Under the pieces are notes generated by a model. That model was not told where the DNA came from. It made no database searches and worked only from the letters and a program-made list of their open reading frames with translations. Shown here piece after piece: positions 6,930 through 17,054 of a DNA stretch of 64,000 nucleotides. This DNA comes from JAFKFH01 sp017307375 (lineage in GTDB: Bacteria; Pseudomonadota; Alphaproteobacteria; Ferrovibrionales; Ferrovibrionaceae). The stretch covers positions 3,410,001-3,474,000 of the forward strand of contig OZ245874.1 of the NCBI GenBank assembly GCA_965229335.1, given 5' to 3'. The position numbers were made by a program, and so were the translations under genes. The number at the start of each line of letters is the position of its first letter. Positions within the stretch are counted from its first letter, which is position 1.

Positions 6930-7802
6930 TTGGGCGAGCTTCTGCAGCTCCTGTTGAACGGCCTTGCCGCCGGATCGATCTATGGGTTGGTCGCGCTCGG
7001 TTTCGTTCTGATCTACAAAGCGACCGAGACGGTCAATTTTGCGCAAGGCGACCTCCTGATGCTCGGAGCGTTCGCCGCCTTCACCTTCATCGTCGGGTTC
7101 GGACTGCCCTACTGGCTGGGGCTGATCTGTGCTGTCGTCGTGCTTGCGGTATTTGGATACCTGCTTGACGGCTTCATCCTGCGCCAGGTGATCGGCAAGC
7201 CGCAGTTCTCGATCGTCATGCTGACGATCGGCCTCGGGTTCATGATGCGCTCGGGCTCGTCGATCTTCTTCGGCACCGAGACGCGCCAGTTGCCGACCCC
7301 GTTCGATTCCGGGGTGACGAATTTCCTCGGGCTGCAGATCGCCGACGTCAACCTGTCGGTGCTGCTCGGGACGGCGGCCCTGTGCCTCGTGCTCTATCTC
7401 TTCTTCTCCCGGACACGGCTTGGCGTCGCCATGCAGGCGGCGTCGCAGAACCAGCTTGCCGCCTACTACATGGGCATCCCGGTCAAGATGATCTTCTCGG
7501 CGATCTGGGCGATCTCGGCCGGCACGGCCGCGCTGGCCGGTGTCCTGCTCGCGCCGATCGCGCTGATCGACGTCAACATGGGCCTGATCGGCATCAAGGC
7601 GTTCGCCGCGGCGGTGCTGGGGGGCTTCGGCTCGATCCCCGGCGCCGTCGTCGGCGGGCTGATCATCGGGGTGATCGAACAGTATTCGGGCATCTACATG
7701 GGGCCGGGCTTCAAGGATGTCGCAGCCCAGGTCGTCCTGCTCGCCGTGCTGATCGTCTGGCCACAAGGCCTGTTCGGCCGCCACAGCCGCAAGCGCGTGT
7801 GA
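6930..7802 (+). CDS. livH: Branched-chain-type ABC transporter permease (LivH family)
   Basis: This 290-residue inner-membrane permease begins MGELLQLLLNGLAAGSIYGLV and shows the LivH hallmarks TVNFAQGDLLMLGAF and AVLGGFGSIPGAVVGGL, with about eight hydrophobic helices. It pairs with LivM to form the membrane channel. I start it at TTG 6930, where GAGGGGAGAG ends a few bases before; the frame is open back to 6870 but adds charged residues atypical for the family. Genes livM, livG and livF follow with 10-, -4- and 3-base junctions, so the four form one operon. It imports amino or other carboxylic acids delivered by periplasmic binding proteins, of which three candidates lie downstream. Confidence 0.88.
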   Translation: MGELLQLLLNGLAAGSIYGLVALGFVLIYKATETVNFAQGDLLMLGAFAAFTFIVGFGLPYWLGLICAVVVLAVFGYLLDGFILRQVIGKPQFSIVMLTIGLGFMMRSGSSIFFGTETRQLPTPFDSGVTNFLGLQIADVNLSVLLGTAALCLVLYLFFSRTRLGVAMQAASQNQLAAYYMGIPVKMIFSAIWAISAGTAALAGVLLAPIALIDVNMGLIGIKAFAAAVLGGFGSIPGAVVGGLIIGVIEQYSGIYMGPGFKDVAAQVVLLAVLIVWPQGLFGRHSRKRV

Positions 7803-7812
7803 GGGCAGGGCG

Positions 7813-8889
7813 ATGCGTTTCATCTTCAAGACCGACTACAACCAGGATATCGACCTCTTCAAGCATTCCGGGCAGCGCTTCTGGTACAGCCTGCTGCTGG
7901 CCGCGTTGATCCTCGCCCCGCTGGTGATCGACACCTTCTGGCTCGGCGAAGTCGCCTATGTCTTCATCCTCGCCGTCGCCGGTGTCGGACTGATGATGCT
8001 GGCCGGCTATACCGGTCTGGCCAGCCTGGGCCACGCCGCCTTCCTCGGCGTCGGCGCCTATGCCCATGGTTTCTTCCTGAACCATGGTGTGCCGTTCGTC
8101 GTCTCGGTGCCGCTCGCCGCCCTGCTCGCCGCCGTGGTCGGCGTGCTCGTGGCCTTCCCGATCCTGCGGCTGACCGGGGCCTATCTCGCGATCGCGACGC
8201 TCGCCTTCGGGCTGATCATCGAGCAGGTCTTCATCCGCTGGGAGGCGGTAACCGGCGGGTTCCGCGGCTTCGCCGTGCCGCGGGTCAATCTGTTCGGGCT
8301 CGAACTGACCGAGGGCATTCCCTTCTATTATCTCTGCCTCATCGTCCTGGTGCTGGTGCTGCTGGCGGCGCTGAACGTGCTGCGGTCGCCGACCGGCCGG
8401 GCGATGATCGCGATCCGCGATTCGGAGATCGCAGCCCAGTCGATGGGCGTCAACCTCGCCCTCTACAAGACGATCGCCTTCGGTCTGTCGGCGTTCTTTA
8501 CCGGTCTGGCCGGGGCGCTGTTCGCCCACAAGATCGGCTTCCTCGCCCCCGACGCCTTCAACGTGCTCCTCTCCATCCAGCTGCTGCTGCTGGTCGTGGT
8601 CGGCGGGCTCGGCAGCCTGCATGGGGCGATCTACGGCGCGATCTTCGTCGGCGCCCTGCCGCAGTTCATCGCCATCGGGCGCGATTTCCTGCCGCCCAAC
8701 ATCGCCTCGCAGCCGGGTCTCGAACCCGGGCTGTTCGGTCTGATCCTCGTGCTGTTCATCATGTTCGAGCCGCTGGGGATCTATGGGCGCTGGCTGAAGA
8801 TCAAGCTCTATTTCGACCTGTTCCCGCTCTACAAGCGCGCGACCTTCAAGCGCCAGAAGTCCTACACCAAGTCGGAGCGCAACCGGTGA
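7813..8889 (+). CDS. livM: Branched-chain-type ABC transporter permease (LivM family)
   Basis: The second permease (358 residues) has a charged cytoplasmic start of about 30 residues and then around ten membrane helices. The family segment GYTGLASLGHAAFLGVGAYA and the loop VVGGLGSLHGAIYGA are clear. The C-terminal tail is strongly basic (FKRQKSYTKSERNR). It forms the heterodimeric pore with LivH. The last four bases overlap the GTG start of livG, indicating coupled translation. Confidence 0.9.
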   Translation: MRFIFKTDYNQDIDLFKHSGQRFWYSLLLAALILAPLVIDTFWLGEVAYVFILAVAGVGLMMLAGYTGLASLGHAAFLGVGAYAHGFFLNHGVPFVVSVPLAALLAAVVGVLVAFPILRLTGAYLAIATLAFGLIIEQVFIRWEAVTGGFRGFAVPRVNLFGLELTEGIPFYYLCLIVLVLVLLAALNVLRSPTGRAMIAIRDSEIAAQSMGVNLALYKTIAFGLSAFFTGLAGALFAHKIGFLAPDAFNVLLSIQLLLLVVVGGLGSLHGAIYGAIFVGALPQFIAIGRDFLPPNIASQPGLEPGLFGLILVLFIMFEPLGIYGRWLKIKLYFDLFPLYKRATFKRQKSYTKSERNR

Positions 8890-9647
8890 CGACGCTGTTT
8901 CGGGCTGAGAACCTCGCCATCAACTTCGGTGGCATCAAGGCGGTCGACGGCGTCACCTTCGACGTCGGACAGGGCCAAGTCTTCACCATCATCGGACCGA
9001 ACGGGGCAGGCAAGACCACGGTCTTCAACCTGATCAGCCGGATCTACGACCCGTCCGAAGGCAAGCTGATCTTCGAGGGACGCGACATCACGAAGGTGCC
9101 GCCCCACGATGTCGCGGGCATCGGCATTGCGCGCACCTTCCAGAACATCGAGCTGTTCGAGTACGCGACGCTGCTGCAGAACCTGCTGCTCGGCCGCCAT
9201 GCCCATCGCGGGACCAACCTGATCGACGACATCCTGCACCTGCCCAAGGCCAGGAAGTCCGAGCTGGCCCACCGCGAGCGGGTCGAGCGGGTGATCGAGT
9301 TCCTCGACCTCGAAGCCTATCGCGACGCGCTGATCATGAACCTGCCCTACGGCGTGCGGAAGGTGGTCGAACTGGCCCGCGCGCTCTGCACGGAACCCAA
9401 GCTGCTGCTGCTCGACGAGCCATCCTCGGGGCTGAATACCGAGGAAACCCAGGACATGGCCTTCTGGATCCAGGACATCAAGGCGGAGCTCGGCATCACC
9501 GTGCTGATGGTCGAGCACGACATGAGCCTGGTGAACGAAGTCTCCGACCGGGTGCTGGCGCTGAACTACGGCCGGGTGCTCGCCGAGGGCACCGCGCGCG
9601 AAGTGCAGAGCCACCCCGAAGTCGTCAAAGCCTATCTGGGGGGCTGA
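8886..9647 (+). CDS. livG: Branched-chain-type ABC transporter ATPase (LivG family)
   Basis: This 253-residue ATPase of the transporter has Walker A GPNGAGKTT at about residues 37-45, the LivG-specific GIARTFQN, the signature region in MNLPYGVRKVVELARAL, Walker B LLLLDEPSSGLN and the switch His in MVEHDMSL. The signature is PYGVRK rather than LSGGQ, as commonly seen in LivG proteins. Start is GTG overlapping the livM stop. It would form the nucleotide-binding heterodimer with LivF. Confidence 0.92.
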   Translation: MTTLFRAENLAINFGGIKAVDGVTFDVGQGQVFTIIGPNGAGKTTVFNLISRIYDPSEGKLIFEGRDITKVPPHDVAGIGIARTFQNIELFEYATLLQNLLLGRHAHRGTNLIDDILHLPKARKSELAHRERVERVIEFLDLEAYRDALIMNLPYGVRKVVELARALCTEPKLLLLDEPSSGLNTEETQDMAFWIQDIKAELGITVLMVEHDMSLVNEVSDRVLALNYGRVLAEGTAREVQSHPEVVKAYLGG

Positions 9648-9650
9648 GCC

Positions 9651-10424
<774 letters not shown>

Positions 10425-10471
10425 TCGTCGCCGTTTCTGCTATTGTGCCGGGATAAAGGGAGGTCTACGCC

Positions 10472-12322
10472 ATGACCGTGCATGTCAAGGGCGATGCGCT
10501 GATCAAGTCGCTTCAGGCGATGGAAGACACGCTGCCGCGCTATTTCTGGCGCCGGGTGGCCGAACGCGGCGACAAGATCGCCATGCGCGAGAAAACCTAC
10601 GGCATCTGGCGCTCGATCAGCTGGAAGGAATACGGCGAGAACGCGCGCGCCGTCGGTTGCGGCTTTGCCGCGCTGGGCCTGCGGCGCGGCGAGGTGGTCT
10701 CGGTCATATCCGAGAACAACCCCGAATGGCTCTATTGCGACATGGGCGCCCAGGGCATCGGCGGCGTCTGCTCGGGCGTCTACACCACCGATTCCCCCAA
10801 GCAGGTCGAGTATCTGTTCAACGATTCCCGCACGCGTATCGCGATCGTCGAGAACGAGGAACAGCTCGACAAGGTGCTGGAGGTGCGCGAGCGCTGCCCG
10901 GACCTGCTGAAGATCGTCGTGCTCGACCTCGAAGGCCTGCGCGACTTCTCCGACCCGATGGTGATCTCGTTCGACGAGCTGATGCGGATCGGCGAGGATC
11001 ATCATCGCGCCCATCCGACCTTCTGGGAGCAGGAACTAGCGCTCGGCAAGCCCGACGAGCTAGCAATCCTGATCTACACCTCGGGCACCACGGGCATGCC
11101 CAAGGGTGCGATGATCAGCCATCGCAATCTGCTGTTCCAGCTCGAGAACACCGCCGACCTCGCCGATGCGGGCCCCGACGACGAGCAGCTTTCGTTCCTG
11201 CCGCTGTGCCATATCGCCGAGCGCGGTTTCACCGTGCTTTATCCACTGCGCTCCGGCGCCACGGTGAATTTCGCCGAAAGCCTGGAGACGGTGGCCGAGA
11301 ACTTCCGCGAACTGCAGCCGACCGTGATGCTGGCCGTGCCGCGTTTCTGGGAAAAGTTCTACTCCGGCATCGCCATCCGGATGCGCGATGCCACCTGGCT
11401 CGGCCAACTTGCCTACAAGCTCGCGATCGATGCCGGCATGCAGATGGCCGACGCCAAGCTCGAGGGGCGCGAACCCTCGACCGGCCTCAGGCTTCGCTTC
11501 TGGCTGGCCGAGAAGCTCGTGCTCGGCAACATCAAACGCATGATCGGGCTGGAGCGCGCCCGCTATCTGCTGACCGGCGCGGCGCCGATCTCGCCGGATC
11601 TGATCAAGTGGTACATGGCGCTGGGCTGCGACATGCGCGAGGTCTACGGGCAGACCGAGAACGTCGGGCTGGCCACCGCCCCGCCGCCGGGCGCCTGGAA
11701 GCTTGGCGCGGTGGGCAAGGTGGCGCCGAACACCGAAGTCAAGCTGAGCCCGGAAGGCGAAATCCTGCTGCGCGGCCCGCATGTCTTCATGGGCTATCTG
11801 AACAATCCGGAGAAGACGGCCGAGACGGTCGTCGACGGCTGGCTCCATACCGGCGATGTCGGGGTCATCGATCCCGATGGCTGGGTCAAGATCACCGACC
11901 GGATGAAGGACATCATCATCACCGCCGGTGGCAAGAACATCACGCCGTCGGAGATCGAGAATCAGCTGAAGTTCAGCCCGTTCATTTCCGATGCCGTGGT
12001 CATCGGCGACAAGCGCAAGTTCCTGACCTGCCTCGTGATGCTCGATTACGACAACGTCGTCCAGCACGCCCAGGAAAAGAACGTCCCCTTCACCAATTTC
12101 GAAAGCCTGTGCCGGACCAAGGAGGTTCAGGAGCTGATCTGGTCGGAAATCGAGCGGGTGAACAAGAACTTCGCCCGGGTCGAGACCATCAAGAAATTCC
12201 GGCTGATCGAACAGCAGCTCACCGCCGAGGACGAGGAACTGACCCCGACGATGAAGCTGAAGCGCAAGCTGGTGAACCAGAAATACAAGGCGCTGATCGA
12301 CGAGATGTACCGCGATGCCTGA
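10472..12322 (+). CDS. AMP-dependent long-chain acyl-CoA synthetase family ligase
   Basis: This 616-residue ligase activates a carboxylic acid to an acyl-adenylate and then to its CoA thioester. The P-loop YTSGTTGMPKGAM lies at about residues 200-212, the adenylate motif is EVYGQTEN, the hinge segment is GWLHTGDVG followed by DRMKDIIITAGGKNITP, and a C-terminal Lys lies in TPTMKLKRK. The pattern matches the FadD15/FAA1-type long-chain branch. Start ATG has GGGAGG upstream. Its place directly behind livHMGF suggests that the acid brought in by the transporter is trapped as a CoA ester. Fatty acids and aryl acids are both possible; the latter has precedent in the Rhodopseudomonas cou/hba-type loci. 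Confidence 0.85.
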   Translation: MTVHVKGDALIKSLQAMEDTLPRYFWRRVAERGDKIAMREKTYGIWRSISWKEYGENARAVGCGFAALGLRRGEVVSVISENNPEWLYCDMGAQGIGGVCSGVYTTDSPKQVEYLFNDSRTRIAIVENEEQLDKVLEVRERCPDLLKIVVLDLEGLRDFSDPMVISFDELMRIGEDHHRAHPTFWEQELALGKPDELAILIYTSGTTGMPKGAMISHRNLLFQLENTADLADAGPDDEQLSFLPLCHIAERGFTVLYPLRSGATVNFAESLETVAENFRELQPTVMLAVPRFWEKFYSGIAIRMRDATWLGQLAYKLAIDAGMQMADAKLEGREPSTGLRLRFWLAEKLVLGNIKRMIGLERARYLLTGAAPISPDLIKWYMALGCDMREVYGQTENVGLATAPPPGAWKLGAVGKVAPNTEVKLSPEGEILLRGPHVFMGYLNNPEKTAETVVDGWLHTGDVGVIDPDGWVKITDRMKDIIITAGGKNITPSEIENQLKFSPFISDAVVIGDKRKFLTCLVMLDYDNVVQHAQEKNVPFTNFESLCRTKEVQELIWSEIERVNKNFARVETIKKFRLIEQQLTAEDEELTPTMKLKRKLVNQKYKALIDEMYRDA

Positions 12323-12409
12323 TGCCGCGGCTTGCCGATCGGCTTGACCCTTTCCGTGAAATTGAGGCAGCGTCCCTGTCGCATCGATAGTTGAAAACGA
12401 GATTGTGCG

Positions 12410-14149
12410 ATGGCGACGCGCCCCGAAGGCATCATCTACGGCCCCGACGACCAGCCGCCACCGCTGGTCACGCTGATCCTGGCAATCCAGCTGGTCGGTT
12501 TCCTCGGCGTGCTGATGGTGCTGCCAGTGGTACTGGCGCGCACGGCGGACGTCGATCAGCGAACCACGGTGGGCATGGTTTCGGCGACGATGCTGACCGC
12601 GGGGCTCGGCGTCCTGTTGCAGGTCGTGCGCAGCCGCTGGTTCGGATCGGGCCTGCTGGCCCCGACCGGAACCACCGGCGCGGCGCTGCCCGCGATCCTC
12701 ATCGCGCTGAACCGTGGCGGGCTCGAGCTCGTCTTCGGCATGGCCTGGATCATCGGGGCGACCCAGATCGCGATGGGGCCGGCCGTGCGCTGGCTGCGGC
12801 GCCTCTGCCCGGTCGAGATCGCCGGGCTTGCCGTGCTGCTGATCGGGCTGGGCCTCGGCATCCTCGGCGTGCGCAACTTCTTCACCACCGATCACACGGC
12901 GCCGGGGGCCCATCATCCCCAGCTGATCGGCCTCGTCACCCTGTCGGTGATGGTGGGCCTGCATGTCTGGACCAAGGGTTATCCGCATCTGTTCTGTGCG
13001 CTGGCCGGGCTGCTGGTCGGGCTGGTCCTGAGCTTCGCGCTCGGCGCGATCGATCAGGCTGCGCTCGACAAGGTCGATTCCTTCGACTGGTTCTCGGTGC
13101 CGGGCATTCCGGCGCTCAACGGGCCGCTGACCTTCGATGCCGCGCTGGTGCTGCCATTCGTGATTACCGGCATCGCGCTGAGCTTTCATTCCTTCGGCGC
13201 CATCGTTACCGGTCAGCGCGCGGCCGATGCCAACTGGCGGCGTCCTGGCCTCGATTCCGTATCGGGCGGCATCCTGGCCGAGGGGGTGACCAATCTGGTC
13301 GGTAGCCTGCTGCACGGCATGACCCAGACGGTCAATGGCGGCGCGATCGGTCTGGCGGCGGCATCCGGCGCGCTCAGCCGCCGGATCGGGCTGTTCATGG
13401 CAGGGCTGTTCGTGCTGCTGGCCTTCGTTCCGAAGGTTGCGGGGCTGTGGTCGGTGCTGCCCGAGCCGGTGATCGGCGCGGCGCTGATCTTCTGCGCCTC
13501 GTTCGTCGTGGTGGGCGGCCTGCGCACCATCACCTCGCGCGCCCTCGATGCCCGCAAGGTGCTGGTGCTGGGCCTGGCCCTGATCCTCGGCCTGTCGCGT
13601 GACATCATCCCGGAATACTATCGGGCTCTCCCCGACGTCGCGCAGATGTGGCTGATGTCGAGCCTGGCCCAGGCGCTGCTGGTCGCCATCCTGCTGAATG
13701 CCCTGTTCCGCATCGGCATCGGCAAGCGGGCGATGGCGACCCTGCCGGCAAGCCTCGACATGCTCGAGACCGCCGATACCTTCATGCGCGACCAGGGTGC
13801 GATGTGGGGGGCGGGCCAGGTGACGGTGATCCGGGCGCGCCAGGCCGGGGCCGAGTTGATCGAGCATCTGATCGCCTCCGGCGTCGTCGCGCCGTCGGTC
13901 GGCCATGCCGGCCCCGAACCCGGCATTCTCGACCTGAAGACCCGCTTCGACGAGTTCCAGTTCAAGCTGATCGTGCGCTATCGCGGCCAGGCGATCGACC
14001 TGTCGCCGCGCCAGCCGGCGCCGGAGGACACGGTCGACCATCTCGAGCCCGAGGATGTCGTCGGCATGATGATCCGGCGGCTGGCCAACAAGGTGAAGAT
14101 TTCCGAGCGTGGCGACGTGCACGAGATAAGGCTGATCTTCAACGACTGA
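12410..14149 (+). CDS. NCS2-like (xanthine/uracil-type) permease with C-terminal soluble domain
   Basis: This 579-residue inner-membrane protein has about 12-14 hydrophobic helices over residues 25-435. The region LAPTGTTGAALPAILIAL and the later GMTQTVNGGAIGLAAASGALSRR resemble the substrate-site segments of the NCS2 nucleobase/ascorbate family. The last ~130 residues are soluble, with RYRGQAIDLSPRQPAPEDTVD and LANKVKISERGDVHEIRLIF. That end recalls small signalling ATPase-fold proteins, but I cannot assign it. Nucleobase specificity is not established, and the location between an acyl-CoA ligase and a solute-binding protein argues for some other organic anion. Confidence 0.65.
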   Translation: MATRPEGIIYGPDDQPPPLVTLILAIQLVGFLGVLMVLPVVLARTADVDQRTTVGMVSATMLTAGLGVLLQVVRSRWFGSGLLAPTGTTGAALPAILIALNRGGLELVFGMAWIIGATQIAMGPAVRWLRRLCPVEIAGLAVLLIGLGLGILGVRNFFTTDHTAPGAHHPQLIGLVTLSVMVGLHVWTKGYPHLFCALAGLLVGLVLSFALGAIDQAALDKVDSFDWFSVPGIPALNGPLTFDAALVLPFVITGIALSFHSFGAIVTGQRAADANWRRPGLDSVSGGILAEGVTNLVGSLLHGMTQTVNGGAIGLAAASGALSRRIGLFMAGLFVLLAFVPKVAGLWSVLPEPVIGAALIFCASFVVVGGLRTITSRALDARKVLVLGLALILGLSRDIIPEYYRALPDVAQMWLMSSLAQALLVAILLNALFRIGIGKRAMATLPASLDMLETADTFMRDQGAMWGAGQVTVIRARQAGAELIEHLIASGVVAPSVGHAGPEPGILDLKTRFDEFQFKLIVRYRGQAIDLSPRQPAPEDTVDHLEPEDVVGMMIRRLANKVKISERGDVHEIRLIFND

Positions 14150-14184
14150 TCCAACAGTTCAACGACCCAAGGGAGGAGAGAAGA

Positions 14185-15363
14185 ATGTACAAGACCATTA
14201 TCGGGGCCGCCGCGGTCATGGCGGCTGGGCTCAGCGTCACCGGGGCCGGCGCCCAGACGGTACGCGGCGTCACCGACAAGGAGATCGTGATCGGCATGCA
14301 TACGGACCTGTCGGGTCCGGCGTCGTTCTACGGCGTGTCGTCACGCAACGCCGCGCAGATGCGCTACGAGATCCTCAACGCCAATGGCGGCGTCCAGGGC
14401 CGCAAGATCAAGTTCATCGTCGAGGATACCCAGTACCAGGTGCCGCGCGGCGTCGCCGCGGTCAACAAGCTGATCAATCGCGACAAGGTCTTCCTGATCG
14501 TCGGCGGGCTGGGCACGCCGATCATCAATGCCGCGTTCAAGGACCAGGAGGCGGCCAACGTGCCGAACCTGTTCCCGCTGACCGCGGCGCGTTCGATGTT
14601 CCTGCCGCTCAACAAGCTCAAGTTCTATCTCGGCTCGTCCTACTACGATCAGATCCGCACCGGTCTCAACTATCTGTGGAAGGAGAAGAACCGGAAGACG
14701 ATCTGCGCCCTGTACGAGGATACCGACTTCGGCCAGGAAGTGCTCGAAGGCATCAAGGATCAGGCCCAGGCGCTGGGCACCAAGGTCGCCGAGGTCGCGC
14801 CGGTCAAGCCGACCGATACCGACTTCACCGCCGCGGTCACCAAGCTGAAGGCGGCCAATTGCGACCTGATCGGCATGGGCACGATCATCCGCACCACGAT
14901 CATCCCGATCGGCACCGCCAAGCGCATGGGCTGGAACGACCCGCTGTTCGTCGGCCAGGCCGCAGCCTATGACTACGTGATCGCCGCCGCGCCCGGCGGG
15001 GCCACCGAAGGCTACTATGCCTCGTCGGGCATGATCCTGCCCTACGCCGACACCGCGCCGCCCGCGATCAAGGAATGGATGGAAGCCTATAAGGAGAAGT
15101 TCAAGGGCGACATCAACGCCGGCTCGATCTACGGGTGGCAGGGTGCCGACCTGACGATCCTGGCGCTCGACCGCGCCGGGCGCAACCTGACCGTCGAAAG
15201 CTTCACCAAGGCGATGGAGAGCATCAAGGGGTATCGCGACATGTTCGGCAGCCCGGTGATGAACTTCTCGGCCGAGAATCACCAGGGGTCGACCACCGCG
15301 TTCCTCAGCGTGGTCAAGGGGGGGCGCTGGGAGCCGGTGTCGAAGGAGGGCATGGGCTACTGA
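14185..15363 (+). CDS. Branched-chain-type ABC solute-binding protein 1 (LivK family)
   Basis: This 392-residue periplasmic binding protein has a Sec signal peptide (MYKTIIGAAAVMAAGLSV, cleavage after AGAQ) and a Peripla_BP_6-type mature chain starting VRGVTDKEIVIGMHTDLSG. It is preceded by GGGAGGAG 7 bases before the ATG. It is similar to the two other binding proteins downstream but clearly the most diverged of the three. All share FYGVSSRNAAQMRY and VEDTQYQVPRGVAAVNK. It presumably delivers substrate to LivHMGF encoded upstream. A hairpin with a short U-rich tail at 15398-15426 follows. Confidence 0.88.
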   Translation: MYKTIIGAAAVMAAGLSVTGAGAQTVRGVTDKEIVIGMHTDLSGPASFYGVSSRNAAQMRYEILNANGGVQGRKIKFIVEDTQYQVPRGVAAVNKLINRDKVFLIVGGLGTPIINAAFKDQEAANVPNLFPLTAARSMFLPLNKLKFYLGSSYYDQIRTGLNYLWKEKNRKTICALYEDTDFGQEVLEGIKDQAQALGTKVAEVAPVKPTDTDFTAAVTKLKAANCDLIGMGTIIRTTIIPIGTAKRMGWNDPLFVGQAAAYDYVIAAAPGGATEGYYASSGMILPYADTAPPAIKEWMEAYKEKFKGDINAGSIYGWQGADLTILALDRAGRNLTVESFTKAMESIKGYRDMFGSPVMNFSAENHQGSTTAFLSVVKGGRWEPVSKEGMGY

Positions 15364-15397
15364 TCGTTCCGCATCGCGGTTCTGAAGAAAAGGGAAG

Positions 15398-15426
15398 GGG
15401 GCGGCCGGTGACGGCCGCCCCTTTCT
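15398..15426 (+). terminator. Probable intrinsic terminator after binding protein 1
   Basis: GGGGCGGCCG (15398-15407) pairs with CGGCCGCCCC (15412-15421) across a 4-base loop, and CTTTCT follows. It would end the liv transcript and separate it from the first duplicated module. Confidence 0.6.
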
Positions 15427-15449
15427 GCTGACGGGCCGGGGAAAATCTG

Positions 15450-15579
15450 GTTACACTAAAGCCGGTCCCCGCGCGGACCCTTGTTCCGGTACCGGCGGGA
15501 CCAAGGGAAGGAAACGCGTCCAGTCGGCGCCATTCCGGTGCCGTCGTCGCGACAACGCGCAAAGCGGGGAGGCATCTTC
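15450..15579 (+). promoter_or_regulatory. Conserved leader of binding protein 2
   Basis: This leader shares blocks with the region upstream of binding protein 3. GGGAAGGAAACGCGTC is at 15505-15520 here and at 21325-21340 there. GCGCAAAGCGGGGAGG is at 15557-15572 and 21367-21382 and contains the ribosome site. A TACACT...CCGGCCCC-type block also lies further upstream in both copies. Spacing between the two main blocks differs by 10 bases, so the blocks rather than the whole region have been kept. Confidence 0.55.
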
Positions 15580-16755
15580 ATGCGTCATGGTCACGTCTTC
15601 GTCGGCGCCGCGCTGGCTGCGGCCATCGCCGTACCGGTCCAGGCCCAGTCGGTCCGGGGCATCACCGACAAGGAAATCATCATCGGGATGCACACCGACC
15701 TGTCGGGTCCGGCGTCGTTCTACGGCGTGTCGTCGCGCAACGCCGCGCAGATGCGCTACGACATCGTCAACGAGCAGGGCGGCATCCACGGCCGCAAGAT
15801 CAAGTTCATCGTCGAGGATACCCAGTACCAGGTGCCGCGCGGCGTCGCGGCGGTCAACAAGCTGATCAATCGCGACAAGGTGTTTGCGATCGTCGGCGGG
15901 CTGGGTACCCCGATCATCAATGCCGCCTTCAAGGAGCAGGAAGCGGCGAACGTCCCGAACATGTTCCCGCTGACCTCGGCGCGCTCGATGTCGGAACCGC
16001 TGAACCGGCTGAAGTTCGCGACCGGCGCCTCCTATTATCACCAGATCCGGCTGGCGATGAAGTGGCTGGTCGAGAACAAGCAGCGCAAGGTGATCTGCAG
16101 CCTGTACGAGGACACCGACTTCGGCCAGGAAATCCTCGAAGGCGTGCAGGACCAGGCCAAGGAAATGGGCATCAAGGTGGTCGAGACGGCCGGCGTCAAG
16201 CCGACCGACACCGACTTCACCGCCGCGGTCACCAAGCTGAAGAATGCGAACTGCGACTTCATCGGCATGGGCACCATCGTGCGCACGACGATCATTCCGA
16301 TGGGCACGGCCAAGCGCATGGGCTGGACCGACCCCGTCTGGGTCGGCCAGACGGCGTCCTACGACTATGTCGTCGCGGCCGCGCCGGGCGGGGCGACGGA
16401 AGGATTCTATTCCGGGTCGGTCAACTTCCTGCCCTATATGGAAACGGCCAAGCCCGAGGTCCAGGAGTGGCTGAAGGCCTATAAGGAGAAGTTCAAGTCG
16501 GACATCAATGCCGGGTCGATGTACGGCTGGGCCGGTGCCGACCTGACGGTGATGGCGCTTGACCGTGCCGGCAAGAACGTCACGGTCGACGGCTTCATCA
16601 AGGCGATGGAGAGCATCACCGGCTATCGCGACATGTTCGGCGGCCCCACCGCCTCGTTCAGCGCGACCAACCACCAGGGCACGAAGGCGGCCTATCTCAA
16701 TCAGGTCCGCAACGGCCGCTGGGAACCGGTGATGACCGAGCCGCTGATGAATTGA
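15580..16755 (+). CDS. Branched-chain-type ABC solute-binding protein 2
   Basis: This 391-residue periplasmic binding protein starts MRHGHVFVGAALAAAIAVPV, with signal cleavage near QAQS. The mature protein matches binding protein 3 at nearly every position; the two genes are identical over 222 consecutive bases (16101-16322 against 21913-22134) and nearly so further on. I start it at the ATG at 15580 because GGGGAGG precedes it; the frame is open about 100 bases upstream without signal-peptide character. It is followed by a gene for a giant secreted protein, and this pair is then repeated. Confidence 0.88.
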   Translation: MRHGHVFVGAALAAAIAVPVQAQSVRGITDKEIIIGMHTDLSGPASFYGVSSRNAAQMRYDIVNEQGGIHGRKIKFIVEDTQYQVPRGVAAVNKLINRDKVFAIVGGLGTPIINAAFKEQEAANVPNMFPLTSARSMSEPLNRLKFATGASYYHQIRLAMKWLVENKQRKVICSLYEDTDFGQEILEGVQDQAKEMGIKVVETAGVKPTDTDFTAAVTKLKNANCDFIGMGTIVRTTIIPMGTAKRMGWTDPVWVGQTASYDYVVAAAPGGATEGFYSGSVNFLPYMETAKPEVQEWLKAYKEKFKSDINAGSMYGWAGADLTVMALDRAGKNVTVDGFIKAMESITGYRDMFGGPTASFSATNHQGTKAAYLNQVRNGRWEPVMTEPLMN

Positions 16756-17054
16756 TGGGTGACTGATGTGAAAGACGAGGCGGGGCGGCTGCATGCTTGC
16801 GGAGCCACCCCGCCGGGGATTGACGATTCCACTGCCTCTCGATGCCCGAGCGGGGGCTGCCTTAAAAAGTTGTCGTAAGGAAGATTAAATCGACTTCCAT
16901 ATAGTAATACCGCTAATTCTTACAAAACATTTCTTTCGCGATGGCCGATCCTGCGATGCAGGCCCTTTCTCAGTATGTCAGACTTTCGTCTAAGGGCAGG
17001 CTCGCGCCGAAAAGCATAGTTGCGGCCGGCCTCGATGGCACTGGCAGGATCGGC
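16756..17054 (+). other. Leader and promoter region of the first giant secreted protein
   Basis: An imperfect GC-rich stem (16779-16790 with 16803-16814, one mismatch) lacks a U-run and may be a terminator for binding protein 2. After it comes a clearly AT-rich stretch (16858-16935) with CCTTA (16860-16864) mirrored by TAAGG (16876-16880) and a possible -10 TATAGT at 16900. The coding frame is open from 16941, but that part does not look like signal peptide. Confidence 0.4.

Noticed and set aside
11060..14122. Very long open frame on the minus strand (about 1,020 codons) opposite the ligase and permease genes
   Set aside because: It lies fully antisense to two recognisable genes, is rich in His, Gln, Asp and Arg as expected for antisense frames in GC-rich DNA, and shows no domain.
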